From NCBI GenBank assembly GCA_017510875.1, contig JAFWLX010000165.1, forward strand, positions 1 to 7,773: DNA of 7,773 nucleotides, read 5' to 3'. The position numbers and the translations under genes were made by a program. The stretch is from Atopobiaceae bacterium (GTDB taxonomy: Bacteria > Actinomycetota > Coriobacteriia > Coriobacteriales > Atopobiaceae). Shown here one piece after another: positions 4,823 through 7,773 of this stretch (positions within the stretch are counted from its first letter, which is position 1; the number at the start of each line of letters is the position of its first letter). The notes beneath the pieces were generated by a model, which saw only the letters and a list, made by a program, of their open reading frames with translations, made no database searches and had not been told where the DNA came from.

Positions 4823-7663
4823 ATGGCTGATAACGATAAAGATTTGTTTGGTGAGGACGAGGAGCGGGACCTCGACGAGGAGATTGCGGCCGACGGCGAG
4901 GACGAGATTGACGAGATCTTTGACGGTGACGAGGACGACTCGAAGGCAGAGGCGGACGAGGATGACGAGGCGGACGACGACGAGGATGACGCCGACCTGG
5001 TAGAGGTTGAGTACGACGAGTACGGCGACCCCATTGTTCCCGAGCGCAGTCTTGCGGGCGCGGGTCTCTCGCATACCATCTCTGACGAGGCCGGCACCCG
5101 TCTTGACCTAACTGACATTCATGGTGGCACCCTCAAGCCCATCGAGATGAGCCAGGAGATGAAGACCTCCTTCCTCGAGTACTCGATGTCGGTCATTGTG
5201 GCGCGCGCCCTGCCTGATGTGCGCGACGGCTTAAAGCCGGTACATCGCCGCATTCTCTACGCCATGAACGAGGCCCACATTGTTCCGTCGCGTCCGCACA
5301 AGAAGAGTGCGTGGACCGTGGGCGAAGTCATGGGTAAGTACCACCCCCATGGCGATGCCGCCATCTACGATTCGATGGTGCGTATGGCGCAGGACTTCTC
5401 CATGCGCCTGCCGCTGGTTGACGGCCACGGCAACTTTGGCTCTATCGATGGTGACCCTCCAGCAGCCATGCGTTACACCGAGAGCCGCCTGACATATGCC
5501 GCCATGGAGATGCTGCGCGATCTGGACAAAGAGACCGTTGATCTGCAGCCAAACTACGACGAGTCTCTCTCCGAGCCTGCAGTTTTGCCTGCACGCTTCC
5601 CAAACCTGCTGGTAAATGGCTCGTCGGGCATTGCCGTGGGCATGGCGACCAACATTCCGCCGCACAACCTGAATGAGGTCATTGCTGCCGTCGACATGAT
5701 GATCGACCAGCCCGACTGCACGGTTGATGACCTCATGAAGGTTCTTCCCGGTCCCGACTTCCCCACCGGTGGCATCATCATGGGCACCGACGGTATTCGC
5801 GAAGCCTATGAGACTGGTCGTGGAACCATCACCGTACGTGCCAAGGTGCATGTGGAAAACATTGGCAAAGGCTCGCGCCAGCGCCTGGTGGTGACCGAGA
5901 TTCCCTATCAGGTGAACAAGGGAACCCTGCAGGAGCGCATTGCACAGCAGGTCAACGAGAAGCACATCGAGGGCATCTCGGACATGCGCGACGAGTCAAA
6001 CCGCAAGGGCATGCGTATTGTCATTGACCTCAAGAGTGGTGCCGTGCCACAGGTGGTGCTTAACAACCTGTACAAGCGCACGCAGCTGCAGGCCAACTTT
6101 GGTGTGATCGATCTTGCGCTGGTTGATGGTGTGCCTCGCACGCTCTCGCTGCCCGAGATGCTGCGCCACTACATTGACCACCAGGTTGATGTGGTCACCC
6201 GTCGCACGCAGTTTGACCTGGATAAGGCCCTTAAGCGCGTGCACATCTTGGAAGGCCTGCTCATTGCCGTCGACAACATCGACGAGGTCGTTCACATCAT
6301 TCGCTCGTCGCACGACGACGCCGAGGCCAAGGCTCGCATGCACGAGCGCTTTGGTATCGATGACGTGCAGGGCGAGGCCATTTTGCAGATGCGTCTGCGC
6401 CGCCTGACGGGACTTGCCCGCGACGAGCTGGTGGCCCAGATTGCCGAGCTGCACGAGCGCATTGCCTACTATCGCGACCTGCTCGACCATCCCGAGAAGA
6501 TCTTGGGCGTCATCAAGGACGAGCTGGCCGTCATTGGCGAGCGCTTTGGTAACAAGCGTCGCACGCAGATCACCGGTGTTGCGGCCGAGGACCTTGACGT
6601 CGAGGACCTCATTGCCGAGGAGGACATGGTTGTCACCTGCACGCACGCAGGATACGTCAAGCGTCTTCCGGTGGCCACCTATCGCTCACAGAAGCGTGGC
6701 GGCAAGGGCATCCAAGGCCTCTCGCTTAAGGACAATGACTTTGTCGAGGACCTGTTTGTGGCGAGCACACACGACTTTGTGCTGTTCTTCACCAACAAGG
6801 GCAAGGTGTACCGTGTAAAGGTGCACGAGCTGCCCACCGGTACCCGCTACTCACGCGGGTCCGCGCTGGTCAACGTGCTGCAGCTTGACGAGGGCGAGCA
6901 TCCTACCGCCGTTATCACCTGTCGTAGCTTCCCGTCCGACGAGTACCTGCTGTTTGCCACCAAGAGCGGCATGGTCAAGAAGACGGCCATGAGCGATTAC
7001 GACAAGACCCGTCGCGACGGGTTGATTGCCATCAACCTCAAGGCCGGCGACGAGCTGGTAAACGTGCATCGCGTTAAGAAGGGCGAGAAGATCATCCTGT
7101 GCTCGAGCCATGGCAAGGCCATTCTGTTTGACGAGAGCGAGATCAGGCCCACGGGACGCGCAACCTCGGGCGTGAGGGGTATCACCCTTAAGGATGGTGC
7201 CACCATGCTGGGGATGGAGATCTCTAACGGCAACGGCGACCTGTTTGTGATTACCGAGAAGGGTTATGGCAAGCGTACGCCGGTGTCCGAGTATCCCGAG
7301 CACAAGCGCGGCGGCCAAGGCGTGTATACCATCGCCATGACCCAGCGCAAGGGCAATCTGGTTGCCTGTCGTGTAGTTGGTCCGCAGCACGAGCTGATGA
7401 TTGTGAGCGAGGAGGGCGTGGTCATTCGCGTGAAGTCGTCTGACGTGTCCAAGCTGGGCCGCTCCACGCAGGGCGTGAAGGTGATGAACCTTAACGAGTC
7501 TGACCGCGTGAGCGCCGTGGCCCGCATGGTGGTCCACAAGAAGAAGGCCGCCCGCGTCGACCCCATGCAGGGCGCGCTGGAGCTGGGCGTTCCCGCAGAT
7601 GATGATCCCATCGACATCGGTGGCGAGGAAGCCCTGGACGAGACGATGATCGACGGCGAGTAG
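4823..7663 (+). CDS. gyrA: DNA gyrase subunit A with a long acidic N-terminal extension
   Basis: GyrA is the DNA-cleaving and wrapping subunit of gyrase. The product has 946 residues against about 800-880 in most bacteria. Residues 1-70 are extraordinarily acidic (about 40 Asp/Glu and only 3 Lys/Arg by hand count), followed by a linker to about 104. The normal family start, 'MKTSFLEYSMSVIVARALPDVRDGLKPVHRR', begins near 113. The catalytic pair is R217-Y218 in AAMRYTE (E. coli R121/Y122). The quinolone region reads HPHGDAAIYD: A179 sits where E. coli has Ser83, while D183 (E. coli Asp87) is kept. The GyrA box QKRGGKG is at 623-629, marking a true gyrase C-terminal beta-pinwheel rather than ParC. 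Later blade motifs include 'GRATSGVRG', 'HKRGGQGV' and 'GRSTQGVKV'. The last 22 residues (925-946) are again acidic, with 10 Asp/Glu and no Lys/Arg. The gene lies 226 nt after gyrB. Confidence 0.97.
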   Translation: MADNDKDLFGEDEERDLDEEIAADGEDEIDEIFDGDEDDSKAEADEDDEADDDEDDADLVEVEYDEYGDPIVPERSLAGAGLSHTISDEAGTRLDLTDIHGGTLKPIEMSQEMKTSFLEYSMSVIVARALPDVRDGLKPVHRRILYAMNEAHIVPSRPHKKSAWTVGEVMGKYHPHGDAAIYDSMVRMAQDFSMRLPLVDGHGNFGSIDGDPPAAMRYTESRLTYAAMEMLRDLDKETVDLQPNYDESLSEPAVLPARFPNLLVNGSSGIAVGMATNIPPHNLNEVIAAVDMMIDQPDCTVDDLMKVLPGPDFPTGGIIMGTDGIREAYETGRGTITVRAKVHVENIGKGSRQRLVVTEIPYQVNKGTLQERIAQQVNEKHIEGISDMRDESNRKGMRIVIDLKSGAVPQVVLNNLYKRTQLQANFGVIDLALVDGVPRTLSLPEMLRHYIDHQVDVVTRRTQFDLDKALKRVHILEGLLIAVDNIDEVVHIIRSSHDDAEAKARMHERFGIDDVQGEAILQMRLRRLTGLARDELVAQIAELHERIAYYRDLLDHPEKILGVIKDELAVIGERFGNKRRTQITGVAAEDLDVEDLIAEEDMVVTCTHAGYVKRLPVATYRSQKRGGKGIQGLSLKDNDFVEDLFVASTHDFVLFFTNKGKVYRVKVHELPTGTRYSRGSALVNVLQLDEGEHPTAVITCRSFPSDEYLLFATKSGMVKKTAMSDYDKTRRDGLIAINLKAGDELVNVHRVKKGEKIILCSSHGKAILFDESEIRPTGRATSGVRGITLKDGATMLGMEISNGNGDLFVITEKGYGKRTPVSEYPEHKRGGQGVYTIAMTQRKGNLVACRVVGPQHELMIVSEEGVVIRVKSSDVSKLGRSTQGVKVMNLNESDRVSAVARMVVHKKKAARVDPMQGALELGVPADDDPIDIGGEEALDETMIDGE
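4853..5000 (+). repeat. Low-complexity GAC/GAG codon tract at the gyrA 5' end
   Basis: This stretch encodes the acidic extension and consists largely of GAC, GAG and GAT codons in irregular tandem order, for example GACGACGACGAGGATGAC near 4973-4990. It is strongly purine-rich on the coding strand. It is not a perfect microsatellite, but such tracts tend to vary in length by in-frame slippage or unequal recombination. Confidence 0.6.
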
Positions 7664-7684
7664 CGGCCGCAACGGGGTATACCT

Positions 7685-7721
7685 CGCGTGGAAAAAGGGA
7701 CCGTCCCCCTTTTTCCACGCG
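7685..7721. terminator. 15-bp perfect hairpin after gyrA, candidate bidirectional terminator
   Basis: CGCGTGGAAAAAGGG (7685-7699) is the exact reverse complement of CCCTTTTTCCACGCG (7707-7721), with a 7-nt loop. It starts 21 nt after the gyrA stop. No T-tract follows the full stem. However, the inner G/C pairs flanked by A5 on the left and T5 on the right (7710-7714) would work as a short terminator in either direction. Alternatively it is a REP-like dispersed palindrome. The stem is certain; termination is inferred. Confidence 0.5.
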
Positions 7722-7725
7722 CCTG

Positions 7726-7756
7726 ATGAGTCAAGGGGACAGGTCATTTGACTCAT
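7726..7756. repeat. Second palindrome after gyrA (ATGAGTCAA / TTGACTCAT)
   Basis: ATGAGTCAA (7726-7734) and TTGACTCAT (7748-7756) form a 9-bp perfect inverted repeat around a 13-nt centre that contains GGGGACAGG. It lies 4 nt after the first hairpin and is not followed by a T-tract. A further TGAGTCA occurs at 7767-7773, the last bases of the window, and may begin another copy. The arrangement looks like a cluster of short REP-type palindromes that is cut by the window edge. Confidence 0.55.
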
Positions 7757-7773
7757 GCGCCAGTCGTGAGTCA

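Noticed and set aside
4722..5003. 93-codon + strand open frame across the gyrA leader and start
   Set aside because: It overlaps gyrA in another frame, and its Arg/Thr-rich translation is just the frame-shifted GAC/GAG tract. No ribosome site was seen.
6851..7756. 301-codon open frame on the - strand opposite the gyrA 3' end
   Set aside because: Antisense to the gyrA pinwheel domain, running through the downstream palindromes, with no recognisable domain. Treated as a shadow frame.

Overview
The window is the start of a replication-origin cluster from a G+C-rich actinobacterium. The gene order is dnaN (3' part), recF, a DUF721/DciA-family gene, gyrB and gyrA, all on the + strand. Mycobacterium tuberculosis has the same order (dnaN, recF, Rv0004, gyrB, gyrA), which supports Actinobacteria. 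The protein sequences and the style of the intergenic palindromes suggest class Coriobacteriia (Atopobium/Olsenella-like). That rank is a judgement from memory and was not tested by a search. dnaA and oriC proper would lie to the left of position 1.

Layout: 1-807 encodes the last 268 residues of the DNA polymerase III beta clamp. recF (811-1899) follows 3 nt later with a GTG start, and the DUF721 gene (1892-2416) overlaps the recF end by 8 nt, so these three look translationally coupled. A 230-nt spacer (2417-2646) carries two tandem DnaA-box-like 9-mers and a leader rich in alternating G-runs and C-runs. gyrB (2647-4596, GTG start) follows. A 226-nt gap then holds a 20-bp perfect inverted repeat with a 64-nt spacer. 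gyrA (4823-7663) comes next, and the window ends in a small cluster of palindromes (7685-7773).

The genes serve one purpose: clamp, gap-repair loader, probable helicase-loading factor and both subunits of the type II topoisomerase that removes positive supercoils ahead of forks. No mobile element, CRISPR array, RNA gene or unknown gene system was found. The coding content is ordinary housekeeping.

The unusual points are: GyrA has a roughly 100-residue, extremely acidic N-terminal extension ahead of the normal start of the family; the quinolone-contact serine of GyrA is alanine; the beta clamp ends in MPVWM rather than the usual MPVR; the two gyrase genes are separated by a long perfect inverted repeat; DnaA-box-like sites sit upstream of gyrB; and REP-like palindromes follow gyrA.
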